Of a DNA stretch of 18,956 nt, positions 7,842-14,674 are shown in pieces. The DNA comes from an uncultured Eubacteriales bacterium. Its GTDB lineage: Bacteria; Bacillota; Clostridia; Lachnospirales; Lachnospiraceae. Location: positions 1 through 18,956 of the forward strand of contig OMSP01000020.1 in NCBI GenBank assembly GCA_900313775.1. The letters are read 5' to 3'. The notes beneath the pieces are model-generated. The model was given only the letters and a program-made list of their open reading frames with translations. It was not told the DNA's origin and did not search any database. The position numbers and the translations under genes were made by a program. Numbering within the stretch: the first letter of the stretch is position 1; each line of letters begins with the position of its first letter.

Positions 7842-8936
7842 ATGTCATCACATACCATTTTCGATTACTGGCTGGCCGCCATAACGGATCTCCCGGGACA
7901 TTATAAGATAAAGATAAAAAAGCATTTTCCGGACCTGGAGGAATTCTGCAGTCTCTCCTCAGATGAGATCAGCCGGATACCCTGGATAACCGATCCGCAG
8001 AAAACGATGATCAACAGGGCAAAGCCGATTTCCTGTCTTCAGAGAGAGTATGAGCAGATGGAATCACTGGGCGTGCGCATGATCACCTGGCAGGATCCGG
8101 AATATCCTCAGATCCTTGATACAGTCCATGACCAGCCTTTTGCCGTCTTTGTCAAAGGGACGCTTCCGCCTGCTGAACGCAAAACCGTCTCTGTCGTTGG
8201 AGCCAGAGCCTGTTCTCCTTACGGTAAGAAGCAGACACGTGAACTTACAAAAAATCTTGTATCAGCAGGCTTTTCAATCGTCAGCGGCATGGCTTCCGGT
8301 GTGGACGGACTCGCGCAGCAGACCGCTCTCGACAGCGGAGGCTATTCTCTTGCCGTCCTTGGCTGCGGAGCAAACATCTGCTATCCCAAGCATCACAAGG
8401 TCCTCTACGATAAGCTGACAGAGCATGGTGGGATACTCTCCGAGTACCCTCTCTATGAGCAGCCGGTCAAATACCACTTTCCTCAACGCAATCGCCTGAT
8501 CTCAGCGCTGTCAGATGCCGTCATTGTCATAGAAGCCCGCGAAAAGAGCGGATCATTGATCACAGCCGACTTCGCCTTGGAGCAGGGACGGGACATATAT
8601 GCCCTTCCGGGCCCTGTCGACAGCCCATTAAGCTGCGGCTGCCACCGGCTGATCGCACAAGGTGCCCGTATCATTCTTTCCCCGGAACAGTTGATTCGCG
8701 ATCTGGGTGGCACAGCCGGGATCACAAAAACCGCCGTCGAAACCGGAGATATCCCCGGGGATCTGTCTGAGACAGAAGAATCTGTCTACCGTTACCTCTC
8801 TTTCACTCCTGTGAAACTGTCGGAACTTGAGCTTATGACTGGACTGGACACCTCTTTGGTCGCACGGACGCTCATGGGACTCCAGCTTCGCGGGTTGGTC
8901 AGTGAACTGTCAAGACAGTGTTATATAAGAGTCTAA
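7842..8936 (+). CDS. dprA: DNA-processing protein DprA
   Basis: This 364-aa protein should bind incoming single-stranded DNA, shield it from nucleases and load RecA onto it. An N-terminal helix-hairpin-helix-like region (about 5-60) is followed by the Rossmann-fold core (about 75-285) with GARACSPYG (120-128), SGMASGVDG (148-156), the GCG turn (174-176), the FPQRNRLIS motif (213-221) and SGSLIT (236-241). A DprA-type winged helix ends the protein (about 307-364). AAGGAG lies just before the ATG, 11 bases after comM. In many Clostridia topA and codY follow directly on the same strand; here they lie across a repeat island and an opposite-strand groESL, pointing to rearrangement. Confidence 0.95.
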   Translation: MSSHTIFDYWLAAITDLPGHYKIKIKKHFPDLEEFCSLSSDEISRIPWITDPQKTMINRAKPISCLQREYEQMESLGVRMITWQDPEYPQILDTVHDQPFAVFVKGTLPPAERKTVSVVGARACSPYGKKQTRELTKNLVSAGFSIVSGMASGVDGLAQQTALDSGGYSLAVLGCGANICYPKHHKVLYDKLTEHGGILSEYPLYEQPVKYHFPQRNRLISALSDAVIVIEAREKSGSLITADFALEQGRDIYALPGPVDSPLSCGCHRLIAQGARIILSPEQLIRDLGGTAGITKTAVETGDIPGDLSETEESVYRYLSFTPVKLSELELMTGLDTSLVARTLMGLQLRGLVSELSRQCYIRV

Positions 8937-8996
8937 TATAGCTGTGACGATTTGCAACTCACTACGCTCCAACACTGATCATTTACCCATCATTGC

Positions 8997-9028
8997 GGAT
9001 CGCTGCGCACTTCGTGCTCTCGCGATCC
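8997..9028. repeat. Imperfect hairpin in repeat copy 1
   Basis: GGATCGC (8997-9003) pairs with GCGATCC (9022-9028). Inside, GCAC and GTGC pair around a TTC loop, giving an almost continuous stem with small internal mismatches. The same hairpin recurs in copy 2. Confidence 0.6.
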
Positions 9029-9136
9029 TTTCCAACACTCCCGCTCCCGTTGCATCTTACGCCACTTCGCGCTCGTATTGCTGTAACAATTTGCAACTCA
9101 CTACGCTCCGATGCTTTTCAGTTATCCCATCATTAT

Positions 9137-9168
9137 GGATCGCTTCGCACTCCATGCTCGCGCGATCC
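9137..9168. repeat. Imperfect hairpin in repeat copy 2
   Basis: GGATCGC (9137-9143) pairs with GCGATCC (9162-9168). The inner stem differs from copy 1: GTGC is replaced by ATGC, which would still pair as a G-U wobble if transcribed from the minus strand. This hints at a conserved minus-strand RNA structure, but with only two copies that is weak evidence. Confidence 0.55.
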
Positions 9169-9238
9169 TGTCCAACACTCGCACTCCCGTGGCGTTTCGC
9201 GCCACTTCGCGCTCGTATTGGACTGCCCTCATAAAGAA

Positions 9239-9273
9239 AAAGCTCCGCTGTGTGCAAGCACACGCGGAGCTTT
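9239..9273 (-). terminator. Rho-independent terminator of groESL, probably bidirectional
   Basis: AAAGCTCCGC then TGTGTGC pairs with GCACAC then GCGGAGCTTT around an AA loop, with one bulged base. On the minus strand it is followed by TTTTTCTTTAT, so it ends groEL 22 bases after the stop. On the plus strand it is followed by TTTCCTTTATT and can also stop transcripts leaving dprA through the repeats. Confidence 0.9.
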
Positions 9274-9295
9274 CCTTTATTCGCTTAATGATGGG

Positions 9296-10930
9296 TTACA
9301 TCATTCCTCCCATACCGCCTGCGGCTGCGGCTGCAGCAGCTGCGGCTGCGTTATCGTCTTTGATATCCGCTACACAGGACTCAGTGGTCAGCAGGCTGGA
9401 TGCGATGCTGGCCGCATTCTGCAGAGCAGAGCGAGTGACCTTGGCCGGATCAAGGATGCCGGCGTCGAGCATGTCGACATACTCTCCGGTCAGAGCATCA
9501 TAGCCCGTACCGGCCTTCTCGGACTGTACTTTGTTGACAACGACCGAACCGTCCTGGCCTGCGTTGTGAGCGATATGGTACAGCGGAGACTCGAGAGCCT
9601 TGAGAAGGATCATCGCACCGGTCTTCTCATCGCCTTCCAGCTTCTTGGCGACCTTCTCCACATCCTTGGCCGCGTGGATATAAGCACTGCCGCCGCCTGC
9701 GACAACACCTTCCTCAACAGCCGCTCTGGTCGCGTTGAGCGCGTCTTCCATGCGGAGCTTGGCTTCCTTCATCTCTGTCTCGGTAGCAGCACCGACACGA
9801 ATGACAGCCACACCGCCGGCGAGCTTCGCCAGGCGCTCCTGAAGCTTCTCTTTATCAAACTTGGATGTAGTTGTCTCAAGCTGGCTCTTGAGCTGAGAGG
9901 CGCGGTCCTTGATCGCATCCTTGCTGCCCGCGCCGTCGACGATCACTGTATCATCCTTGCGGACCTTGACAGATTTCGCACGTCCGAGCTGGGCAATGGT
10001 CGTCTCCTTAAGATCCAGACCCAATTCATCGGAGATCATCTGACCGCCGGTCAGGATCGCGATATCCTTGAGCATCTCCTTGCGGCGGTCGCCGTATCCC
10101 GGAGCCTTGACTGCCACGACATTAAATGTGCCGCGCAGCTTGTTGACGATCAGAGTTGTCAGAGCCTCACCCTCGACATCTTCAGCGATGATAAGGAGCT
10201 TGGCACCCTGCTTTACGATCTCTTCCAGCAGAGGAAGAATATCCTGGATATTGGAGATCTTCTTATCGGTGATCAGGATATAGGGATCCTCAAGGACTGC
10301 TTCCATCTTCTCCATATCTGTCGCCATATAAGCAGAGACATATCCGCGGTCAAACTGCATACCGTCGACCAGATCGAGTTCTGTCTGCATGGTCTTGGAC
10401 TCCTCGATCGTGATGACACCGTCACCGGAGACCTTCTCCATAGCGTCAGCGATCATCTCACCGACTTTGTCATCGCCTGCTGAAATAGCCGCGACTCTTG
10501 CGATCTGATCCTTGTCTTTCACCTTGCTGCTCTGTTTTCTGATAGCCTCGACAGCCGCATCGACTGCCTGCTTCATACCCTTGCGGAGGATGATCGGATT
10601 GGCACCTGCTGCCAGATTGCGCATTCCCTCATGCACGATAGACTGTGCAAGGATCGTCGCTGTCGTCGTACCGTCACCGGCCACATCGTTGGTCTTGCTG
10701 GCCACTTCACGGATCAGCTGTGCGCCCATGTTCTCAAAGGCATCCTCCAGCTCGATCTCCTTGGCGATCGTCACGCCGTCATTAGTGATAAGCGGTGATC
10801 CGAAAGATTTATTTAATACTACATTGCGGCCTTTCGGTCCGAGTGTCACGCGGACGGTATCCGCCAGCTGATTAACGCCGGATTCCAGGGCCGCTCTTGC
10901 TTCTTCTCCGTATTTGATCTCTTTTGCCAT
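9296..10930 (-). CDS. groEL: Chaperonin GroEL (Hsp60)
   Basis: This 544-aa protein should form the double-ring cytosolic folding chamber that works with GroES. It is full length and begins with the family's MAKEIKYG. The ATP-binding motif GDGTTT is at 85-90, with Asp86 corresponding to catalytic Asp87 of the E. coli protein. The tail ends GGMGGMM as usual, but just before it there are ten consecutive alanines encoded by mixed GCA, GCC and GCT codons, instead of the usual mixed Pro/Ala/Glu segment. AGGAGG lies 9 bases before the ATG. It is 40 bases after groES, in the same CIRCE-controlled operon. Confidence 0.98.
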   Translation of the reverse strand: MAKEIKYGEEARAALESGVNQLADTVRVTLGPKGRNVVLNKSFGSPLITNDGVTIAKEIELEDAFENMGAQLIREVASKTNDVAGDGTTTATILAQSIVHEGMRNLAAGANPIILRKGMKQAVDAAVEAIRKQSSKVKDKDQIARVAAISAGDDKVGEMIADAMEKVSGDGVITIEESKTMQTELDLVDGMQFDRGYVSAYMATDMEKMEAVLEDPYILITDKKISNIQDILPLLEEIVKQGAKLLIIAEDVEGEALTTLIVNKLRGTFNVVAVKAPGYGDRRKEMLKDIAILTGGQMISDELGLDLKETTIAQLGRAKSVKVRKDDTVIVDGAGSKDAIKDRASQLKSQLETTTSKFDKEKLQERLAKLAGGVAVIRVGAATETEMKEAKLRMEDALNATRAAVEEGVVAGGGSAYIHAAKDVEKVAKKLEGDEKTGAMILLKALESPLYHIAHNAGQDGSVVVNKVQSEKAGTGYDALTGEYVDMLDAGILDPAKVTRSALQNAASIASSLLTTESCVADIKDDNAAAAAAAAAAGGMGGMM

Positions 10931-10970
10931 TATTTTCAGCCTCCTCTATATCTTAAAGCTTTGAATGAAC

Positions 10971-11255
10971 TTATTTTAAAACCGCCAGAATATCCGCCTG
11001 ACGGACAATGATCAGCTTCTCATCGCCGAGTTCCACTTCGGTTCCGGCATATTTGGAATAGATGACTTTATCACCTTTCTTCACTTCCATCTTGACTTCT
11101 TCACCGTTCACCATCCCGCCGGGGCCTACTTCGACTACTTCAGCCTGCTGCGGCAGCTCTTTTTCTTTGCCGGGAATAACGATACCGGATTTGGTCGTCT
11201 CTTCCGCTGCTAACTGCTTCAATACCACTCGGTCTGCCAAAGGTGCTAATTTCAT
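10971..11255 (-). CDS. groES: Co-chaperonin GroES (Hsp10)
   Basis: This 94-aa protein should form the heptameric lid of the GroEL chamber. MKLAPLADRVVLK at the start, the mobile loop ending SGIVIPG (23-29), and the GDKVIYSKYAGTEV segment in the second half are all typical, as is the length. AAGGAGGAAG lies immediately before the ATG. It is the first gene of the groESL operon behind a sigma-A promoter (11330-11358) and a CIRCE operator (11290-11316). Confidence 0.98.
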   Translation of the reverse strand: MKLAPLADRVVLKQLAAEETTKSGIVIPGKEKELPQQAEVVEVGPGGMVNGEEVKMEVKKGDKVIYSKYAGTEVELGDEKLIIVRQADILAVLK

Positions 11256-11289
11256 TTTCTTCCTCCTTGTACTAACTCTTTCTGTATTG

Positions 11290-11316
11290 TCAGCACTCTA
11301 AACGTTAGAGTGCTAA
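11290..11316 (-). promoter_or_regulatory. CIRCE operator (HrcA binding site)
   Basis: On the minus strand this reads TTAGCACTC, nine bases, GAGTGCTGA; the consensus is TTAGCACTC-N9-GAGTGCTAA, so one base differs, in the groES-proximal arm. It lies between the groES promoter's -10 and the ribosome site, the usual position. HrcA, itself assisted by GroEL, represses from CIRCE and releases on heat or misfolding stress. hrcA is not in the window. Confidence 0.96.
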
Positions 11317-11329
11317 TCGCCTTATCTAT

Positions 11330-11358
11330 AAGATATCACTGCGCCCGCTGTTTGTCAA
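11330..11358 (-). promoter_or_regulatory. Sigma-A promoter of groESL
   Basis: On the minus strand TTGACA (11353-11358) and TATCTT (11330-11335) are separated by 17 bases, just upstream of CIRCE. The stop codon of the preceding gene (TGA, 11355-11357) lies inside the -35 hexamer. There is no terminator between that gene and this promoter, so codY-operon transcripts may read into groESL. Confidence 0.85.
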
Positions 11359-11660
11359 CAGGCTTTCGGTTTTTTTGTGAACCCATCGTTGATCCTGGCA
11401 CAGATGACATGCCCCTGTTTATCGAGGTACCGTCTGTAAAATGTCAGCGTGGCGTAAACAGGTTCCTCCTCTCCTATCCTGCAATGATAAATGCTGTCCA
11501 GACTGATGGCTGACAACTCAGCATCCAGCAGAAGCAGAGTAATATCGTCTTCTGTCGGCTCACAGGAGAGTACCCGGCAGGCATGCTCGGACATATCCGG
11601 GTGCGCTCCCTCCAGATAACACTCTTTTACCCGTATACTGGCCGGCATTTCCTCATACAT
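11355..11660 (-). CDS. Conserved-looking protein of unknown function, coupled to codY
   Basis: This 101-aa protein is not recognised. It has no signal peptide, membrane helix or metal motif. Predicted strands alternate with acidic turns (for example SCEPTEDDITLLLLDAEL, 32-49), suggesting a small beta-rich domain; the tail from about 75 is basic. A PilZ-like fold crossed my mind, but the RxxxR and NxSxxG motifs are absent. ATG at 11660 is chosen because the codY stop TGA ends one base before it and GAGGAGGG, the last codons of codY, acts as its ribosome site. The frame extends 16 codons further, but those overlap codY. It is probably co-transcribed with topA and codY. Its stop codon sits inside the groES -35 box. 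Confidence 0.75.
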   Translation of the reverse strand: MYEEMPASIRVKECYLEGAHPDMSEHACRVLSCEPTEDDITLLLLDAELSAISLDSIYHCRIGEEEPVYATLTFYRRYLDKQGHVICARINDGFTKKPKAC

Positions 11661-11661
11661 A

Positions 11662-12438
11662 TCAGGCGCCCTCCTCAATCTTGTCCAGAGCTTCGAACAG
11701 ATATTCATTGACGATCCGGATATATGTTCCCTTCATTCCCGAAGAACGCGAGATGATCACACCGGCGCTCTCAAGTTTTCTGAGTGCGTTGACGATCACA
11801 GATCGGGTAATACCGACGCGGTCAGCGATCTTACTGGCCACCAGCACCCCCTCATAACCGTCCAGCTCGGAAATGATATGCTTGACTGCTCGAAGTTCAG
11901 ACTGAGACAATGCCTCCATGGCTCCTTCGACCACGCGCTCCTTGCGTTCTTCTTCCGCATTTTCTTCGGACAGTGCACGGACCATCTCCAGACCAACGAC
12001 GGTGGCGCCGTACTCCGCCAGGATGATCTCATCGATATCATAGACCTGTGCATTGCGGTAGAACACGATCGTCCCCAAACGCTCTCCGCCGATAAAGACC
12101 GGCGTCACCATGGCTGCACAGCCCTCCGCGGCTCCCTCCGCAAATCCCAGTGTCAGGAGATTGACATTCTCCTGAGTCGAAAGGACACTCAGCAGACGGT
12201 TGTTAAACGCGCCGTTGATCAATCCTCCTACTTCCTCATCGAGGTACTCTTTCAGTTCTTCCACTTCCGGGAAACTCCCCTTTCCAAGGACCTTGCCCTT
12301 GCGGGAAAGCACCAGTGTGTTGGACGCGAGCACATCGGAGAGGATCTTACAAATATCGATAAAGGAGACTTTCTCCTTGCGGTTATCACGCAGCAGATTA
12401 TTGATTCTTCTTGTCTTATCCAGCAGTTGGACACTCAT
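11662..12438 (-). CDS. codY: Global regulator CodY
   Basis: This 258-aa protein matches CodY in length and layout. CodY senses branched-chain amino acids and GTP and represses or activates many stationary-phase and nitrogen genes. The N-terminal GAF domain (about 1-155) is joined by a charged helix (about 156-180) to a C-terminal winged helix. The recognition helix lies in ASKIADRVGITRSVIVNALR (201-220), the most conserved part of the family. The ATG is three bases after the topA stop, with AGGAAGAGG as ribosome site. No clear CodY box was found before topA, so autoregulation is not supported here. Confidence 0.97.
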   Translation of the reverse strand: MSVQLLDKTRRINNLLRDNRKEKVSFIDICKILSDVLASNTLVLSRKGKVLGKGSFPEVEELKEYLDEEVGGLINGAFNNRLLSVLSTQENVNLLTLGFAEGAAEGCAAMVTPVFIGGERLGTIVFYRNAQVYDIDEIILAEYGATVVGLEMVRALSEENAEEERKERVVEGAMEALSQSELRAVKHIISELDGYEGVLVASKIADRVGITRSVIVNALRKLESAGVIISRSSGMKGTYIRIVNEYLFEALDKIEEGA

Positions 12439-12441
12439 GGC

Positions 12442-14514
12442 TTATGCCTCTTCCTTTCTCTTCTTTTCTCGGTATCCGCAGGACTGATCATGACAGATCA
12501 GGTTGTTGCCTCTTTCGATCATATAGCCTCCGCACTGCGGACATTTCTTGTCGACCGGCTTCTGCCAGGACATAAACTCACATTCCGGATTGTTCTCACA
12601 TCCGTAATACACGCGGCCTTTTCGGGTCTTCTTGCGCACCACATCCTTGCCGCAGAGCGGACATGCAACACCGATCCTCTCAAGATAGGGCTTGGTGTTG
12701 CGGCATTCCGGGAATCCCGGACAGGCCAGGAACTTACCGTGCGGGCCGTATTTGATGACCATGTTCCGGCCGCATTTCTCACAGATGACATCTGTCACTT
12801 CATCGGCGATCTTCACGTGTTCCAGCTCTGACTGAGCCTTCTCCACTTCCTTTTTAATAGGTGGCCAATAGCGTCTTAAGATCTCCTTCCAGGGAAGTTT
12901 TCCCTCGGCAACTTCATCGAGCTGCTCTTCCATCTCCGCAGTGAATCCTATATCCACTACATCCGGGAAGGATTTGCACATGATGTCATTGACCACTTCA
13001 CCGATCTCGGTGATATAGAGGTTTTTCTTCTCTTTTGTGATATAGCGCCGTGCAAGGATCGTTGAAATCGTTGGTGCATAGGTACTCGGCCGTCCGATCC
13101 CGTTCTCCTCGAGCGCACGGACAAGTGTAGCTTCTGTGTAATGAGGCGGCGGCTGTGTAAAATGCTGCTCACTCTCGAAACCCTTAAGCTCAAGTTTCTG
13201 CCCTTCCTTAAGCTGCGTCAGCAGTTCATTGGTCTTTTCCTCCTTGCATCCTGCTGTATAGACAGTCGTAAATCCGGCAAAGATCTGTTTGATCGTCGTC
13301 GCAGAAAACCAGGCATCATCCGCATCGATCTTAAGTGCAGTCTGCTCGTATCGGGCGTCGCTCATGCAGCTGGCCGTAAACCGTTTCCAGATCAGCTGAT
13401 ACAGGCGGAACTGATCACGCGACAAGTATTCTTTGATCTGAGCCGGCAATCGCGTGATATCTGTCGGTCGGATCGCCTCATGCGCATCCTGGACATTCTT
13501 TCCCGCTGCACGTCTCACAGCATGTCCGACATAATCGTCGCCATACTGCTCACGGATATACTCATTCGCCGCTTTATGCGCATTGTCAGAAATACGTATG
13601 GAATCTGTACGCAGATAGGTGATCAGACCTACGGTACCGCTGCCTTTAAGCTTGACGCCTTCATACAGCTGCTGTGCGATCCTCATTGTCTTGGCAGTAG
13701 AAAAACCGAGAGCTCTGGACGCTTCCTGCTGCATCGTGCTTGTAGTGAACGGTGTCGGCGCCTTGCGCGTGCGCTCATTCTTTTTAATAGAAGAAATAAT
13801 GAACTCAGCATCTTTCAGTCTGGCTGTGAGATCTTTGACTTCCTGCCCGTTGGTCAATGTCTTTTTCTGACCTTTCATACCGGTGAAAGCAGCCGTGAAC
13901 GGCTTCCTGGCGCCCTCAGCCAAAAGAGATGCATCCAGGTTCCAATACTCCTCAGGAATAAATGCATCGATCTCCGCTTCCCTGTCGGCGATGATCCTGA
14001 GTGCGACCGACTGAACGCGACCTGCGGACAGACCCCGCTTGACTTTTGCCCAAAGAAGAGGGCTGATCTCATATCCCACCACACGGTCAAGCGCGCGTCG
14101 GGCCTGCTGAGCATCGACCATGTCCATATCAATATCCCGGGCATGAGAGAACGATTCCTTGACAGCATCCTTGGTGATCTCATTAAAAGAGACCCTCTTT
14201 GTCTGTTTGTCATCCAGACTCAAAGCGTGCTTAAGGTGCCAGGCTATCGCCTCTCCTTCACGATCCGGGTCAGTGGCCAGATAAATCTTATCGGCCTTTT
14301 TTACTTCCTTGCGAAGCGCCGCCAGGATGTCACCTTTGCCTCGGATCGTGATATAATGCGGCTCATAATCATTGTCCAGATCAATACCGATCTGACTCTT
14401 CGGGAGATCTCTGACATGTCCCTGAGAAGCCATCACTTTATAGCGGCTTCCCAAAAATTTCTTGATAGAAGTCACCTTGGTCGGGGACTCCACGATGACG
14501 AGATAATTTGCCAT
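12442..14514 (-). CDS. topA: DNA topoisomerase I (type IA)
   Basis: This 690-aa enzyme should relax negative supercoils. The TOPRIM domain (about 1-135) shows VIVESPTK with Glu9 and TDPDRE with metal-binding Asp82 and Asp84. The active-site Tyr300 lies in GLITYLRTDS. Three C-terminal zinc ribbons follow, each opening with CxxC (CEKC, CPLC, CPQC) and closing in CPGFPEC, CENNPEC or CHDQSC; all twelve cysteines are present. The frame is open to 14547, but MANYLVIVESPTK is the family's usual beginning, so ATG at 14514 is chosen. GGAAGGAAG is slightly far (about 11 bases). It has its own promoter at 14565-14593 and leads the topA-codY-unknown operon. Confidence 0.97.
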   Translation of the reverse strand: MANYLVIVESPTKVTSIKKFLGSRYKVMASQGHVRDLPKSQIGIDLDNDYEPHYITIRGKGDILAALRKEVKKADKIYLATDPDREGEAIAWHLKHALSLDDKQTKRVSFNEITKDAVKESFSHARDIDMDMVDAQQARRALDRVVGYEISPLLWAKVKRGLSAGRVQSVALRIIADREAEIDAFIPEEYWNLDASLLAEGARKPFTAAFTGMKGQKKTLTNGQEVKDLTARLKDAEFIISSIKKNERTRKAPTPFTTSTMQQEASRALGFSTAKTMRIAQQLYEGVKLKGSGTVGLITYLRTDSIRISDNAHKAANEYIREQYGDDYVGHAVRRAAGKNVQDAHEAIRPTDITRLPAQIKEYLSRDQFRLYQLIWKRFTASCMSDARYEQTALKIDADDAWFSATTIKQIFAGFTTVYTAGCKEEKTNELLTQLKEGQKLELKGFESEQHFTQPPPHYTEATLVRALEENGIGRPSTYAPTISTILARRYITKEKKNLYITEIGEVVNDIMCKSFPDVVDIGFTAEMEEQLDEVAEGKLPWKEILRRYWPPIKKEVEKAQSELEHVKIADEVTDVICEKCGRNMVIKYGPHGKFLACPGFPECRNTKPYLERIGVACPLCGKDVVRKKTRKGRVYYGCENNPECEFMSWQKPVDKKCPQCGGYMIERGNNLICHDQSCGYREKKRKEEA

Positions 14515-14564
14515 ATAATTATTATCTTCCTTCCAATTTAAGTTCAACTGTGCAAATCGTATTC

Positions 14565-14593
14565 ACTATACACTCATTTATCAGTCTTTTCAA
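14565..14593 (-). promoter_or_regulatory. Sigma-A promoter of topA-codY
   Basis: On the minus strand TTGAAA (14588-14593) and TATAGT (14565-14570) are separated by 17 bases. Each is one base from consensus. The leader is about 45 bases. In species where topA follows dprA, topA can be served by read-through; here it cannot, since dprA runs the other way and lies over 5 kb away. Confidence 0.75.
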
Positions 14594-14615
14594 GTAGATT
14601 TTTTACATATAATAA

Positions 14616-14654
14616 AAACAGGCTGCCACATCCTTACGGAAGGACAGCCTGTTT
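14616..14654 (-). terminator. Rho-independent terminator of the first NlpC/P60 gene
   Basis: AAACAGGCTG (14616-14625) pairs with CAGCCTGTTT (14645-14654); an inner stem TCCTT/AAGGA lies beyond a small asymmetric internal loop. On the minus strand TTTTTATTATAT follows. It starts 20 bases after the endopeptidase stop and separates it from the topA promoter. Confidence 0.88.
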
Positions 14655-14674
14655 AATCAATAAGTGGTGATCAC

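Larger units (their letters stand above)
8941..9219. repeat. Tandem 139/140-bp direct repeat between dprA and groEL
   Basis: Copy 1 is 8941-9079 and copy 2 is 9080-9219, abutting head to tail. Both begin GCTGTRACRATTTGCAACTC, share ACTACGCTCC soon after, and end GCCACTTCGCGCTCGTATT. One base is inserted in copy 2 around unit position 31-45, where the two differ most. Each copy holds an imperfect hairpin whose outer stem is GGATCGC/GCGATCC (8997-9028 and 9137-9168). An open frame crosses both copies, but it has no ribosome site and is an effect of the repeat. No transposase or coding content is seen. It may be a dispersed intergenic repeat family or a structured RNA; a genome search would decide. 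Confidence 0.85.

Noticed and set aside
8944..9234. Open frame over both tandem repeat copies
   Set aside because: Overlaps only the repeat, lacks a ribosome site, and the 139/140-bp units do not keep one frame (139 is not a multiple of 3).
8993..10483. 496-codon plus-strand open frame through the repeat and across groEL
   Set aside because: Antisense to groEL for most of its length; the start lies in the non-coding repeat.
11878..12831. 317-codon plus-strand open frame
   Set aside because: Antisense to codY and the end of topA; no independent support.
13141..14541. 466-codon plus-strand open frame
   Set aside because: Antisense to topA, which has all catalytic and zinc-binding residues.
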